In this document: positions 45,541-57,876 of the stretch, in pieces
How the letters are laid out: each line of letters begins with the position of its first letter
Position numbering within the stretch: the stretch's first letter is position 1
Source: Gambelia wislizenii
Taxonomy: Eukaryota; Chordata; Lepidosauria; Squamata; Crotaphytidae
Assembly: GCA_030847615.1 (NCBI GenBank)
Contig: JAUMIR010000002.1
Coordinates: 117,064,309-117,128,308 of the forward strand
Direction of reading: 5' to 3'
Length of the DNA: 64,000 nt
Notes under the pieces: generated by a model
Databases searched by the model: none
What the model was told of the DNA's origin: nothing
What the model saw: only the letters and a program-made list of their open reading frames with translations
Program-made: the position numbers and the translations under genes

Positions 45541-46439
45541 AGGGCCATCAGTGATTACTTGTCTCAATGGCTACTTACTCCCTCCCGGGGTTTGAGGTAC
45601 TGTATGCTTCTGAATACCAATTTCTCATAGTGAGTGTCTGGTAGCTGAGGGAAAGAAAAGAAAAGCAGCAAAGAAACGGAAATATCAACTATTGTGAAAG
45701 AGAGATAAGTTACTTTTAAGAGGATGTAATAAGTAATGACAACCAGTTACTGGTTTAACACTGCAGTAAAGGAAACAAATTACTTTTGAAAAATAACTTC
45801 CCATACTGTGCACATTAGCTATACTTAAAGCACCTTATCATTTTCTAAACACCCTTTTCCCTCCCTTGACTGGCAGCTAAGATACAATCTTCACTGGTGA
45901 CTATCTGAGATTGATCTTTTGCCTAGTTTAGAACAAGCAAAAAGTCTCACATTTTTAAGAATAAAGGGGGAGTTATGATACATTTATGTAAATAATAGTT
46001 TGCATGCCTTTTGGACTTGCTCCAAAATGCATCCCCTTCTCAAATATGTTGGTATAGAACAAATATTAAGGAGAAAATTATCTTTGCAAAATATTCCTCC
46101 TACTGCATCTCGTGTTATTTGGCTTGTTTTATTTTTGCGTCATCTGCTCACTCCTGTTTTCCTATATTAAATATGTACCAACCTGCTAGTTCAGGTGTGT
46201 GGGCAGGATTTGTCTATCATCCTTCCTCCCAGATTTGTTAAAAAAAAAATAATGCTCTCATAAAATATACTTCACTGCACATTCACACAACTAGAAATGC
46301 ACAATCTTGCTATGAAATGATATGCTAAGCTGGCTAGGGGTTCATGAGACTTGTAGTCCAACCTATCACAAGGGCACCAGGTTGGGGAAGGCTGGTCTAC
46401 ATATACCAAAGACAAGCTGGTGAACTGCGGGACAGACAG
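45541..46439. other. Unassigned DNA
   Basis: No gene is recognised. 46330-46400 (GGCTAGGGGTTCATGAGACTTGTAGTCCAAC) is probably a fragment of the foldback repeat seen at 50885. Confidence 0.35.
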
Positions 46440-46790
46440 TGCTACTTATAAGTGGATTAAGTGGATTTATAATTGGTTGACAGAACCACTTGGAGTATTG
46501 TGTCCAGTTTTGGGCACCACAGTTCAAGAAGGTCATTAAGTAGCAGAATTGTTTCCAGAGATGAGAGACCAAGATGATATAGAAGAGAAGACTAGGAGCT
46601 GACATGATAGTCATCTTTAGATATCTGAAGGGACAGCCATGGAGAATATGGAGTGAGCTTGTTTTCTGGTGCTTCAGAGACTAGAACATAAACCCATGGC
46701 TTCAAATTACAAGAAAAGAGATTCTCCTTAAAGAAGGAGAATCCATTACACTCTAAGGCAACCTATTCCACTGCCAAATGTAAAATTGCT
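46440..46790 (+). mobile_element. CR1 LINE C-terminal and 3' fragment
   Basis: GACTAGGAGCTGACATGATAGTCATCTTTAGATATCTGAAG, then TGGAGTGAGCTTGTTTTCTGGTGC and TTCAAATTACAAGAAAAGAGATTC, are in the order of the CR1 3' coding end. No frame stays open. Confidence 0.75.
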
Positions 46791-48035
46791 ATGTATTAGT
46801 AAACCTGTGCCTCTTGCAACTGCTAAATAAAATATTTTACAAAATGATCCCAACATGATAATTAACACCTGATGGACCAAATAATGCTGAAATTTCAAAA
46901 GATGCAATACTGTCATATCTGGCATGTGTCTTGCAGGTTTCTCTTTCACTTTCAGTTCATGGATATAGACTGAGAAGAAATGATCCAAGGTCTAGTAATT
47001 GCAACTGACATTTGGTGTTTTCTCCAACTCACAGCATCTGACAGTAAATAGCAGGATGCTTTGGCTTCCAGGGTGATTTTCTACAAAGTTGTTGCACCCA
47101 GATGAGTAAATAACTGGTGTGAGAATAGGGCTATATTTTATTGACCAGCATTAATCAGAAACTGCAGGTGGGGGGGAGGCTGTGCCAGAATCAAATTCTA
47201 AAAAGGCAACAAGCTTAATAAACCACTGTGTGAGTATACTCTAAAGCAGAGGAGGACACCAGATGCACAACCCCTCCCCAGGCCCACATCAATACCAATG
47301 TTGGGGGACCTCCTGTGTCACCACAGACCCAGTGCTCCGGAACACCAAACAGGTGAGGGAAGTTGGTCTCAAAGGTGATTCCCTATCTTGCCCATGGATC
47401 TGAAGCCCTGAACGGTGGGACTTTGCAACCATGAATCATATTAAAGTGCCTTTGGGTGCTCTCCAACTCTAAACCCTATAAAACCCTTGCACACTGTTGC
47501 CAAATGAATTAATATAACCAGTATTAGCAATGGCCATGAAATACAAGATCAGATAAGATCAGGTTAACATAGCCAGCATTATCTCTGAACCATAGAGCAA
47601 ATAAAATCAGTCAAACTCAGCCTAATAAAGAGAACCAACACTCATCCAATAAACCAGTGGCTCCCACCACATTCTGTACAGAGTAGGCAATGAGTGCCAA
47701 CCAAGTGAATGAAGGCCAAACATTTTCTACTTAGCTCCTAAGGAGACAGAAAAAAAGAAAAGAAAAAGAGGACAAACAGGTGCTGATGACCTGAAAAAAT
47801 AAAATTCCTCACTGTCTCTCTTTTGCATGAGTATTGTATGTATAAATATTTGAGGTAAATGAGCATATACTCTCCTTATCTCTAGAGGTCTTACTACTAG
47901 ATCAGGACAGGCCACTGTGGGAGGCTGTGGGACCTTGGAGGGCCGCCACCACCCCCGCACCTCTGCAAAAAAATATTGGGCCCCAAATGCTCTCAAACTC
48001 CTTCTAGGAAAGTAAGGACTAGGAAAGGCTTTATA
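46791..48035. other. Unassigned DNA
   Basis: No gene is recognised. The G-run at 47167-47176 and the compositional shift at 47160-47470 may mark an old insertion of unknown type. Confidence 0.35.
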
Positions 48036-48508
48036 GTAGCAACCCCCATATCTGCAGGGGATTGGTTCCTGGGTGTCCCACAGATAATGAAATTCGCAGA
48101 TAACAGCGAACGCCCCCCCCCATTGCCACTTCTGCCACTGGAGCCATGGGAGGAGGGTGAAGGCAGATGAATTTCCTCCTTCCCTCCTTTCGCCCCCCAT
48201 CAACACTGCCGCAACCGGAGCTATTGGAGAGGAGAAGGGAGGTGCCATTGCTGCCACCAGAGCCATTGGGGGGGGGGAAGGGAGGTGCCATTGCTGCCAG
48301 CAAAGCCACGGGGGGGGGGCAAAGGGAGAAGGGAGGTGAGACCTTTCCTCCCCTCCCTTTGCCACCACCCCCGTCACCACTGTTGCCATGGGAGTCATTC
48401 TGGGGAAAGAAGGAAGACGAGATCTCTCCTCCTCCCCTCCCTCCACCGTCCACCCCCCTGCTGTCACCAACTGTGGATAACTGAATCAGCGGATATGGGG
48501 GTGTTATT
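48036..48508 (-). mobile_element. Pogo/Tigger-type MITE with internal minisatellite
   Basis: The left end AGCAACCCCCATATCTGCAGG and the right end (AACACCCCCATATCCGCTG on the minus strand) are inverted matches, and they resemble the element at 8409. Inside, 48120-48470 is a GC-rich minisatellite whose roughly 55-base units contain GCCATTGCTGCCACCAGAGCCATTGGGGGG and GGGAAGGGAGGT. The long minus-strand open frames here are by-products of the absence of stops in GC-rich repeats, not genes. Confidence 0.7.
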
Positions 48509-48969
48509 CTATTTTACAACAGGAAGTGACCAGAAATCACTTTCTGTTTACTTTCTGCTTTTGAGTGCTTGGGGCTAAACAAACAAACAAACAAACACTT
48601 TGGGGGCTGCATGTGGCCCATAGGCCACACTTCGCCCACCCTTCTACTCGATGGTACCTGCTATACCACTTCCCATAGTTTTGGAGGTTGCGTTTATTTG
48701 TATTTTCATGTTGCAGACAGACAGGTACAAAGAAGACATACACAACAATCTGAGTGATATACCTTAAAAGTGAAATGTGGTTAAAACAAATGCAGAAGGT
48801 TTCGTTAGGTTTTCATGGAGGATTACTATAGGAGCATCATCGCATATTTGAAAAGTGGCTGCTGTAGGGCAGTACGTAAGAGTAGGATTTCCATGTTTTC
48901 TCGAAGACTGAGAGATGTGCCCATGGGATTTTCCACCTCAGATGCAACATAACCTAACTGGCTTTGTAA
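48509..48969. other. Unassigned DNA with (AAAC)n
   Basis: A short AAAC repeat lies at 48577-48596, followed by GGGGGCTGCATGTGGCCCATAGGCC, a likely edge of a foldback element. Nothing else is recognised. Confidence 0.35.
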
Positions 48970-49310
48970 AACAATCCACAAAAGAGGGATACCTTTACTG
49001 GCCAACTGAAATGACAAAATATATCATGCAAACTTTCAAAGGTCCACTGGCTTCTCCATCAGGCAAAAGGTATTAAAAATCATACAGGAGAAAGAAAAAA
49101 AGAGGCGGTGTTGGAATCACAGGCCTACATCTTGTATCAGTTGCTGCCTTTGTTGTAGTTCAGCTGATTTGGAGGGATCTCAGTGCAGGCAAAGGCTACA
49201 CCCTTCTTGGCCATGTAGGGACTGAGACGAAGGATAGTAAAATTTAAACTCTGTTAGAAGCAGTAAAGTAACTCATCTTGGGATCCAGAGTGTCTCTGTC
49301 CCTTTGCGAT
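48970..49310 (-). mobile_element. Penelope-type repeat with hammerhead-like core, copy 2
   Basis: On the minus strand it reads GCCTGATGGAGAAGCCAGTGG then ACCTTTGAAAGTTTGCATG, the counterpart of 26455-26790. Here the second box GAAA is intact and the first is CTGATGG. The shared downstream text (CACAGGCCTACATCTTG, GTTGTAGTTCAGCTG, GGAGGGATCTCAGTGCAGGC, CTTGGCCATGTAGGGAC) fixes the homology. Confidence 0.5.
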
Positions 49311-50884
49311 ACTGTGGCACTATGAACCTTGATGTGAGAGGTGCTATTTATTGTGTTGTATTAGGCAACAAAATGTCTTTGGCCAGCTCTGGTGCTATCT
49401 CTCAAGCTTCCAGAGCAAAAGCCTCTCAGAGTTATCTATAGGCACAGCCAGCTGATGCTGATTATTTGGTAGTGAGGAAAAGCCACTCTTTAATATGTTA
49501 GTGCTCACCTTGCAACATTTCTTGTTCTATGGAAAACAGGAAAAAAACCTCTCTTAAGATCAAATACTCTCTTATGATAAGGACAAAATAAATGGTTTTA
49601 AAAATTCAGGTTTAAAAGCTAGTTTCTTCCAGTGTTCTAGCTGTGAAAAGCTTCAAATCAGTTAAACTATCTGGAAACTTGTTCTCATAAGGATCTTCTG
49701 GGAGAAAAGAATCAGGTCTAGGAATATGCCCTGTACTGCTTTAGTTACCGTACACAACTCTAAATTGCTCTCTCTCTCACACACACACCATTATGAAGAC
49801 ACAAAATCATGTTAGAAAATACTGCACTTCAACAAGAAACACTTATTCCTCCCATCCCACCCTGGGTGCTTAACCATGACCCGTTCTTGTCTCAGATTGA
49901 AAAGGTCTGCATTACCTTTAGAACATTCATAGCTAGAACACTGGAAAAGTTCAAAAGACTCAAAACTTCAGAACTGGAAAGCATCCACTGAGAATGTTTC
50001 GCTAAGTGCATGCTCTTCATTTTCAAACTTCATGTATGAATTATATATTTAGGAGACTTTTACAGATGATCTTAAGAGATTGCTAGAGTTTGTAAATGTG
50101 TTTAATATCCCAACTTCCAATCTTCTAAGAAGTCCCACTTGCCATTGTCCATTAAGCAGAAGAATCTATCTTGGACTACTGCATACACCAATACTTTCTA
50201 TTTGTTCTGAGCATTTCTGCCACTCTGCTTAAGAATGGATGCCTACCATCTTTATCACCTTGCTAAGATGTACCAGTATGTCCCATCACCCATTCCATTC
50301 AAGCTTTTAGATTATGTGGAGAAGGGAAAAGACAAAAGCTGTTTCCATTTCTTTCAAGAGTCATGACTGATCCAATTTCCCAAGCATTAGAGGTGAAGCA
50401 ATCTGCTTCCTTCCTCATGCCGATTGGATTACAAGGGTACAGAAGGGCAGGCAAATCATGTGGGAGGAAAGGATGAACAAATATGCACAGGTAGAATACT
50501 CACTGTTCTGAATAACAGAGCGTACCATAATCAAATGCATCCTTCATAGGTAGCCAGATTTTTATCAGCATCTTTTCTTCAGATAAATATTTATATTTAT
50601 GGATATACAAACACAAGAGAGACATAAGTTTGCTTAGCTACTACAGGAGTGAGCAACATTTGGCTTCAAAGCATTCACCAAAGCAGATGTTTTGAGATTA
50701 CTAGGATCTAATTAGAATTATAAAATCCAGATCTTAGGGTTTTTTAAAAACTATTTTAAATACTATTCAGTATTTAAAAAAACCTGAAAATATGTTACAA
50801 AGAACAGCTTAGGAAAAAAAATACAGTTTCTTAAACAAAAGTACATGTTCGAACAATGCACACGCTTGCAACTATGCAGAAAAG
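49311..50884. other. Unassigned DNA
   Basis: No gene or repeat family is recognised. There is a short CT/CA tract near 49769-49788. Confidence 0.4.
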
Positions 50885-51018
50885 GAGTGGAAATCATGAA
50901 GCCTTCCAGATGTTATTGGACTACAACTCCCAGCATTCCCAGCCAGCATAGCCAATGGTGAAGAATGCTGTAAACTGCAGTCTGACAACATCTGAAGGGC
51001 TGTATGATTCCCACCTCT
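50885..51018. repeat. Short foldback repeat, copy 3
   Basis: AAGCCTTCCAGATGTTATTGGACTACAACTCCCAGCATTCCC is inverted as CTGCAGTCTGACAACATCTGAAGGGCTGTATGATTCC. GCCAGCATAGCCAATGGTGAAG lies in the middle. It is the best-kept copy of the family also found at 28150 and 30265. Confidence 0.65.
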
Positions 51019-51085
51019 GATGTACAGTGGTCTCAGAATACTCCCTTTGGCTGAGAATGTCTCCATACTTTAGACTCCTAAAAGC

Positions 51086-51320
51086 TTTATTATTGTTGTT
51101 ATATGGCTTCAAGTTGATTCCCACTTATGGTGACCTTATCCTAACATTTTCTTGGCAAGATCTATTCAGGAAAGTTTGCCATAGCCTTCCTCCAAGGCTG
51201 AGAGAGAGTGACTTGCCCAGGGTCAGCCAGTGGGTTTCCATGGCTGAACAGAAATTTGAACCCTGGTTTCTCAGAGTCCTAGCCCAACACTCAAGCCACT
51301 ACATCATATCAGTTCTCTCT
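51086..51320 (-). mobile_element. tRNA-headed SINE with RTE-like tail, copy 3
   Basis: The minus-strand reading gives a head near 51310, GAGTGTTGGGCTAGGACTC, a B box region CAGGGTTCAAATTTCTG, GAAACCCACTGGCTGACCC, CTTGCCAAGAAAATG and the tail CACCATAAGTGGGAATCAACTTGAAGCC. It ends in a short (AAC)n-like tract. Confidence 0.75.
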
Positions 51321-53159
51321 AGCTGCATAAAAAGGAGGGGCTCCACAGTCCTCCATTTCATCTGCAGGACACAGACTGTGAACATGAGATTATCAGGAAT
51401 AAGATCCTTGGCTAATCAACTCCTACTGTGATTCAGCAAATGAATTATTGCATCTCTCAGAAGGCAATGAGAACATAACATATAAGCTTCCAAATAGCAT
51501 TATTTCTAAGCATCTTCTCTCACTAAAAGCCTTACTGCTCCCACCCTGTCCATTTTAGCATTAGGGTCTATAGATAACAGAGCCTTTAGTTACACAAGCA
51601 GACTGGAACACTCAACTGACAAATGAATTCCTGTTATTGTTCCAAAAGGGCTGGAAATCCCCCCTCCGAAAAATGAAACAACACAGGAGGCACAGAACTT
51701 TGTAATGTATAAGAAAGAGACCAGGACATATGCCTGTCACCCCCGACATCCTACTGAGATACAAATTGAGCCACTTGATTACAATTAAGTTAATTAAATA
51801 AAATTGAAAGTAGTTTATTCTTGAGCTCTCCATTTAAAGTTTAACATTCCATAAAACTGTTGCTCCAATGAGACAAAGCAAAATGGAAAGGAAGAAACCA
51901 ACAGTGAAGAGGAGGAGAACTTTGGTGCAGCTTAAAGAGTTGATGCCTTTTAGGGGGAGGAACCATCATTACTCTCTTTTAGCACATTGTTCTGGAATAC
52001 ATGATGGATTTATTTTTGCATCCAGGGCAGAAGTTAATAAAATTCTGAATGTACAGATGTCCATTGCAATAGCATGGCATGCCATGCCACTTGGTTTCAT
52101 TGTCCAACACATGGTGAACTATGGAACTGGTAAACATGTTTCCATATGAGCATTTGCACAAAAGGGAGCTTGTCCTAGCCATGCAGCTGCAATTCTCAAT
52201 CAGGATTCAAACAGCATTTCAGGGAGAAGTCAAAGAGAACAGAAATATGAGAGATACAGAGAGAAGCAGCACAAATCCAGGACTTTAAATGTCACAGCAA
52301 GTTTCAGTAAAAATTAGATGCAAAAATCCAACACAGTATAGTCCTATTTAATGTGATTACTACATATTACATTAAATAAACAAGCAAAAAAGATCTATTT
52401 TCAGTTTTACATATTGTGTTAAAGGTTTTCCATGTTCACAAGTTTCAAATGCCAGAAAAATGAAGCTGCTAAAGGCCATGCACTTAATAGATATGTTATC
52501 TATCTTTATTCAGTGTGGATATGGCATGATATCATACACTCTGGTTATTTCACCAATAACATGGAGCAGGATGGCTGCCAATGGCAAAATGGTCACCCAA
52601 GTCCACAATTTGTTCACAAGAATAGACACATGGGTTCTATTCAACTGAAACTATCACTCTATGTTACAAGTAACACATAAACTTGCCAATACACACCAAG
52701 CCCAGGGAAGTCTATAGACCTCAAAAATGACAATGTTCAAAACATATAAACAAGCCATTTATTAACCTTTGTACCTCAAAGTCTGCACAGATAATCTTCA
52801 AACTTTTCTCTCCTGAATGGCCCAAGACTGAGACCAGCCTGTTTAGCTGTTTTTCAAGTATAAGCTGTAGAAACTATCTCCCCACTCTTCAATTTCTGGC
52901 AGAATGCAATGTATTCAGGTTGTCCATAACATAAGACTAAAATTAAGATGAACAACCCTCTTTTCTAACTAGAAAAACAAATACTGTATGACCATTTTGT
53001 TCCAGAATGTTCCAGAGCTGAGTAGCTTCTGGCAGGAACCTTTCGGCGACAGCATAAATAGTGCCATAAATATCGCTGTCTATCAAGTGTAGACCAGATT
53101 TGCTGAAAGAGAGTGGAGGAGGGAGGGTTGTCTGAGGGCACAGATGACCATTCCAACCC
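51321..53159. other. Unassigned DNA
   Basis: No gene or repeat family is recognised. The short open frames show no domain. Confidence 0.4.
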
Positions 53160-53262
53160 CCCCCCACAAAACCTACAGTTACAGGTAAGTAACCTGTCCT
53201 CCTTCTTTGTGGTCTCTGTGCCTCACACAACTGGGTGATTAGCTAGCGTACCACTGGAGGTG
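53160..53262. repeat. DIRS left terminal inverted repeat
   Basis: ACAGTTACAGGTAAGTAACCTGTC, then CTTCTTTGTGGTCTCTGTG, then CACACAACTGGGTGATT, is matched in inverted form at 58265-58325 (CATTGTGTGCATTCACAGAGACCACGAAGAAG). DIRS-group retroelements carry such inverted ends and use a tyrosine recombinase. The inner palindrome (GTTAC..GTAAC) is also typical. Confidence 0.65.
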
Positions 53263-54194
53263 GAATAGGTCAATCAAGGATAGAAGACAGCACTGCTCTT
53301 CCAAATGGTGTGTCAGCTTGAGCTTTACAGTCTATTCAGTAGTGACAGATGAAGGTAGAGGGCTGAGCCAGCGTAGCTGCTCTGCATACCTCTGGTAGGG
53401 AGACACCCCATAGTTATGCATGGAATGCAGAGACTGCACAGGTTGAGTGGGACCTGGGGCCCAATGGTTGAGACCTTTTGGCCAGCTGGTATGCCAATTA
53501 CTCATTTAGACAGCCTTTGTGAAAAGACAAGGAAACCCACTTTTCATTCCCCATGGCAGAGAAAAAGTCAAGGAGACTTCCTGAAAGGAATGGTACAGTG
53601 AGTATACTAGGTCAAGGCCTGGTGAACACCCAGACAATGCAAGGCCCTTTCCAGCTGGGACAAAGGGTTCTGATGGAAGGTTGGTAACACAATATCTTGG
53701 TTAAGGTGGAATGGATTTGCTGAGCAGTCAATTTATGTGCCTCTTGCTGGAAGAGAACAGCCACATTCCTCTGGTTGTCCATTAAGTATGGGATGAAGGA
53801 TGCAATCTTCTCCCAGAGGAACTGCTGATAACCTGCCATGCAGGCTTGGTAATTGGCTACTTCTGTTGCCAACACTGTGGACAAACAGAAACATCAAGGT
53901 GGTGATCTTCCCTATCTGGCAGGGTGGACTTACAGGACAATTTAGACTGTGAGAACTCCACCACAATTGAGTTGGTTGTCGGGTGGGTAAAAAAGAAGAA
54001 GGTTCCTTGCTGCTGGACCTTGCAGAGACTTTCGAGATGCTTCTCTGTGTGGGCAGGAGGCTGATGAAGGTTTTGACCAAGATTGCTTTATGAAGTCCAG
54101 TAGAGTTGGTAGCAGAGGAAGCATGACTGGTATACGCTGGAACACTGGATGTGTCCTGCTCTCACACTGGATCAGAATGCAGAATGCCAAAAGT
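53263..54194 (-). pseudogene. DIRS-type gag, central and C-terminal part
   Basis: Read on the minus strand from 54190: LLDFIKQSWSKPSSASCPHR, then LLLFYPPDNQLNCGGV, and in the next frame STVLATEVANYQACMAGYQQ, FLWEKIASFIPYL and FQQEAHKLTAQQIHSTL. The same order appears in the plus-strand gag at 54844 (KMAWTTPSSIPS, LSSHPQPNSIIVD, MKIANYIVCMGAYQRHLWD), but the sequences are too different to be one element copied recently. The frame breaks at least twice. Confidence 0.65.
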
Positions 54195-54694
54195 TCAGAA
54201 GCTGAAGGAACAAGACGCTTCTGGTAAAAAACAGTCCAGGGTCAAAAGCCATAAATTAGAACAGAGTCCAAGTAGGAGTAGGGAGTCAAGAAACACTCCA
54301 GGGTCATAAATCAAATACTCACAATAGACCCAGGTTGAGAGATAAAACGTGTTTGTTTCTAGCAATTCAAATGAAGCCAGCCTACGCAGCCACACCCATC
54401 TTGCAGACTGTATTTCAAGAGTGTATTTCCCAGCTGCAGCACACAGCATCTCACTTCGCCTGCAGGGAAGGGACTGGGTTTGTGCCAAATGCTGAAGCCT
54501 TTGCCTTTCTCCGGGACTTCGAGCTGTCTCTCCTACCTCATCCTGTGGAGAACCCAGACTGAGCTGACCACAGCTGTGGTATGTCTGCTTCATGGTCTGA
54601 AGACAAACAAGGGGAGCATGACAGGATGTGAGCTGCGTAGGGGCATAGATCTTCTGCCAGTGACATGGGAGTAGTGTCACCAACCTCCTCTGAG
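54195..54694 (-). mobile_element. LTR-like insertion between two DIRS gag modules
   Basis: This 500-bp block has no gag similarity and separates the two modules. On the minus strand its late part reads TATTTGATTTATGACCCTGG then AGTGTTTCTTGACTCC and GGACTCTGTTCTAATTTATGG, a T-rich, CTGGACT-rich style that I associate with Gypsy-type LTRs of reptiles. No terminal TG/CA pair with a duplication was found, so a solo LTR is only a suggestion. Confidence 0.3.
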
Positions 54695-56155
54695 GGAGAA
54701 GTGAAAGGTGATGGAGACTGTGGTGATGTGTCAACCACCGGACCCTGGTTCTCCAATGGATGACGTCCGCTCCTTTTCTGACATTGTAAACAGAATGGCG
54801 ACATCCCTGGGGCTACCTACTACGATTCCAGATGTGCATATAGATGATCCCATCTTCCGTGATTTGCAACAGCAGGCCTTACATTCCATTTTCTGCGTTC
54901 CTGACACAGATTGCCAAGATGGCCTGGACCACCCCTTCTTCTATCCCTTCAACATCCAAGAGACTGGAAAACCTATATAGGGTCTCGGATGAAACAGTCC
55001 ATTGGTTGTCTTCTCACCCACAACCAAATTCAATAATAGTTGACACAGTGCAAATGCGCACTTCACATAAGATCCACTCCTCGCCTACGGAACAAAAGGG
55101 CAAGAAGTTGGATGCCGTTGGAAAAAAGTTTTACTCGTCAGCATGTCTTCTCATGAAGATAGCAAACTATATTGTGTGCATGGGGGCATATCAGAGGCAT
55201 CTCTGGGACACTATATCTCCATTCTTGGACAAGGTTCCCCAACAGGACCTGGATCTCGTCCACAATGTGAGAAATGATGGCCTTGCGGTAGTGGATTACC
55301 AACGCCAGTCTGCTAAACACATGAGTGACTGCACTTGGAAGATCTTGGCCAGCTCCATCGCTATCCACAGGCATGCATGGCTTCACCCATCTGGCCTTTC
55401 TTCAACAGCCAAGTCAGTTATCGAAGATCTTCCTTGCGACGAGGCCGGTCTCCTCCACTCTGAAACAGACACGAAGTTAGAGCACACGCGTAAGATGCAA
55501 ACAACAGCAAAACGCTTTGGGATACCTCATCCAAGCCAGGCTGCACGCTCCAGATTTTATGGCAAGAGGTTCCCACCCTCCTTTTGGAGAAGATTCAGCC
55601 CTTCAGTGCCACGTCCCCAGCACTCATCCCAGACCTATGCCCAGTATCAAAGAAAGTTCCCGACTACCACCAAACATAAATCTCAGTTCCAGAAAAAGAA
55701 CCTACCAAGCACAGAGTCTGACTACCTGCTCCCCTCCTCAGTGTCATCAGACCAACCACCATCAGATGGACTGCTCCTTGCATACCTACAGATTCATGGG
55801 TCCTCAGTATCATCCAGAATGGATACTTCATAGAATTTGACAGCCTACCACCTACGGGGTTCCTCAAATCCACCCCTCCTTCTGTACATCTCAAAGATGA
55901 AGTTCAGTCTTGCTGAGGAAAGGGGCTATAGAAAAGGTTCACCAATACCAGCAAGGGGAATTTTTATTTTCCTGCTATTTCCTCATTCCCAAAAAGGATG
56001 GCAGCTTGTGTCCAATTCTAGACCTCTAAGAGGTGAACCAATTTATTACACCCAAACGCTTCAAGATGGTGCCCCTGCCTTCCATCCTTCCGTTCCTCCA
56101 TGCAGGAGACCAGTTTGCCACCATCGACCTTCGAGATGCCTACTTTAACATCGCA
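54695..56155 (+). pseudogene. DIRS-type gag followed by start of reverse transcriptase
   Basis: The long frame 54844-55833 (329 codons) covers the gag core: LENLYRVSDETVHWLSSHP, ANYIVCMGAYQRHLWDTISP, SIAIHRHAWLHPSGLSS, IEDLPCDEAGLLHSETDTKL and a basic, Ser/Pro-rich tail. After it, broken frames reach the RT: FPKRMA (for PKKDG), then about 56090-56155 GDQFATIDLRDAYFNIAI, which is RT motif A of the DIRS group. It stops there because an inverted DIRS piece is joined. The start ATG at 54844 is simply the first in frame; gag similarity extends upstream to 54735. Confidence 0.75.
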
Positions 56156-57876
56156 ATCGTTGGATGTTGAAGGGATAGAAGAAGGGGTGGTCCATTAGAG
56201 AACCAGGGTCTTTTGATGCGCCTTTACCTTGGGGCAATGGCCTAGGCATAGGAGTGTCCTCATCTGACTCTTCTGACTCACGGCCTGGAGTCCTCACCAT
56301 TGGAGTTGGCAGGGGCTTAGGTTGTCCCATCGGAACAGGTGTAGGAGACTTTCTAGGATCTGCCGGCTTAGGTGAGAGCATCCTTTTGTCTGGAGACCTA
56401 TGAGAGGGTCATCTCGGTACCATCTTCTGTGGAGACCCATGCCTCCTAGGTGAATCCATCGGTACTGGATGGTTGAATCTGTGCCGATGTTACTCTTTCG
56501 GAGAGTGTGGACATCTCTGTCTCGGTCTTCTTTACGGTACCGGGGGGAGCGGTCGTATTGGTATCGTCTGGAATACGGTACCAGGGATGGCTCATTAAAT
56601 GGTCGGTACCTGAAGTCATGTCCCCAGTAGTACTAATCAGGGTAGAGGCTTCTCAGAGGGATGTCGTGTCAGTACCAATCATATCTGTCCCACCAGTCCT
56701 CTTCGTACCACAGTGACTTGTCTGTGGATTGGGAGGTACAGGACGGAGAGCGTGATGGATGTCTACACGGTCTAAGTGTATGGGATCAGATCTTGGTGTC
56801 AGTGATCTAGAAGGTCTTGGCAATACTGGTACCAGAGACTTAGAGGGTGGCCATGGAGATGGCGTCCTCTGTTTGCCCAGGATGACTGGTTTTGGTATCT
56901 GACGAGGCGAATGGGAATGTGACCTCTGTGTCAAAGGTGAGCGATAGATCAGTGTTGAGTGCGAGCAGGAGCGAGATACTCGGTGTTCTACCGACCAGGA
57001 CCAAGACAGGAGTCAGGATCGGTGCAGAGAACCAGAGCGGAGCAAGACTTCGAATGATGCATCAACTGTGGCTGAGATGGCAAGCAAGATCAAGATCGGA
57101 ACTGGGCCTGGTGCCATGCCACAGTACTGATATCCAACGGCGACCTGGAGTGTGATACTCTGATTATCCCGACACTGAGGGACAACTCATCTGCTGCCTT
57201 CTCTACTGTATAGGTGGACTCCCCTTCCCAGTACCATTCTGGTGACAGTATCGAAAAGTGTCGCTTCACCTGGGATGATACCGGGGAACCTTCCTCCATT
57301 TCCCCTTTCGACCTGTTTGTCTTAAGATCGTAAGATTGGCGATCATGCTGCTTGGCTTTCTTGCATTCCTGAGACCGACCCCGTCAAGGGACTCTTTCCT
57401 CCCAGTGGTCTTGGCCCTCTTCGCTGCTGGATCCTTTGCCTTCAACATCTTTTTGGAGGACTCTGGTACCAGCTCTCTCGGTACCGACTGTTTCTGTCTT
57501 GTCGAAGTCCCAGGATCATCAGAGTCAAACTGACCAGCGCCATTATCTCTCTCCCTGGTCGACATCAGGGTGGACTTTGAGGTCTTGGAAGATATCGATA
57601 TGGAACCCTTGTAGTCGGGCCCTTGGATTTTTCAGGGGAGATTGCTGAACCCGAGGCCTTCCCCGATACTGACGCTGATAGGGCCTTTTCATAGAGTTGG
57701 GCCTTGACCCTCTTGTCCCTGTTCTTTCTGGCCTGTGGGGTAAAGGCCTTGCAGTGCCTGCACTAGGCTACATCATGGGCCTCCCCAAGACAAAACAGGC
57801 ACTTAGAGTGACCATCTGATTCAGTCATCTTGGCCGAGCACTGGGAGCATGACTTAAAGAAACCAGCTCCAGACAT
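56156..57876 (-). pseudogene. DIRS-type gag N-terminal half, antisense
   Basis: On the minus strand the likely start is at 57876. It encodes KSCSQCSAKMTESDGHSKCL then FCLGEAHDVA, a stop, and CRHCKAFTPQARKNRDKR, the Cys-rich N-terminal module of DIRS gag. A long, low-complexity Ser/Arg/Pro region follows to about 56200. The last codons (SLMDHPFFYPFNIQ) match a short stretch of the plus-strand copy at 54900-54955, with about 190 bases deleted just before it. At 56156 it meets the plus-strand RT tail to tail. It is rich in stops. Confidence 0.7.

Noticed and set aside
47727..48470. A 247-codon open frame on the minus strand
   Set aside because: It spans the GC-rich tandem inside a MITE, is full of low-complexity Gly/Pro/Met runs and has several equally open frames on the other strand. 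The absence of stops follows from base composition.
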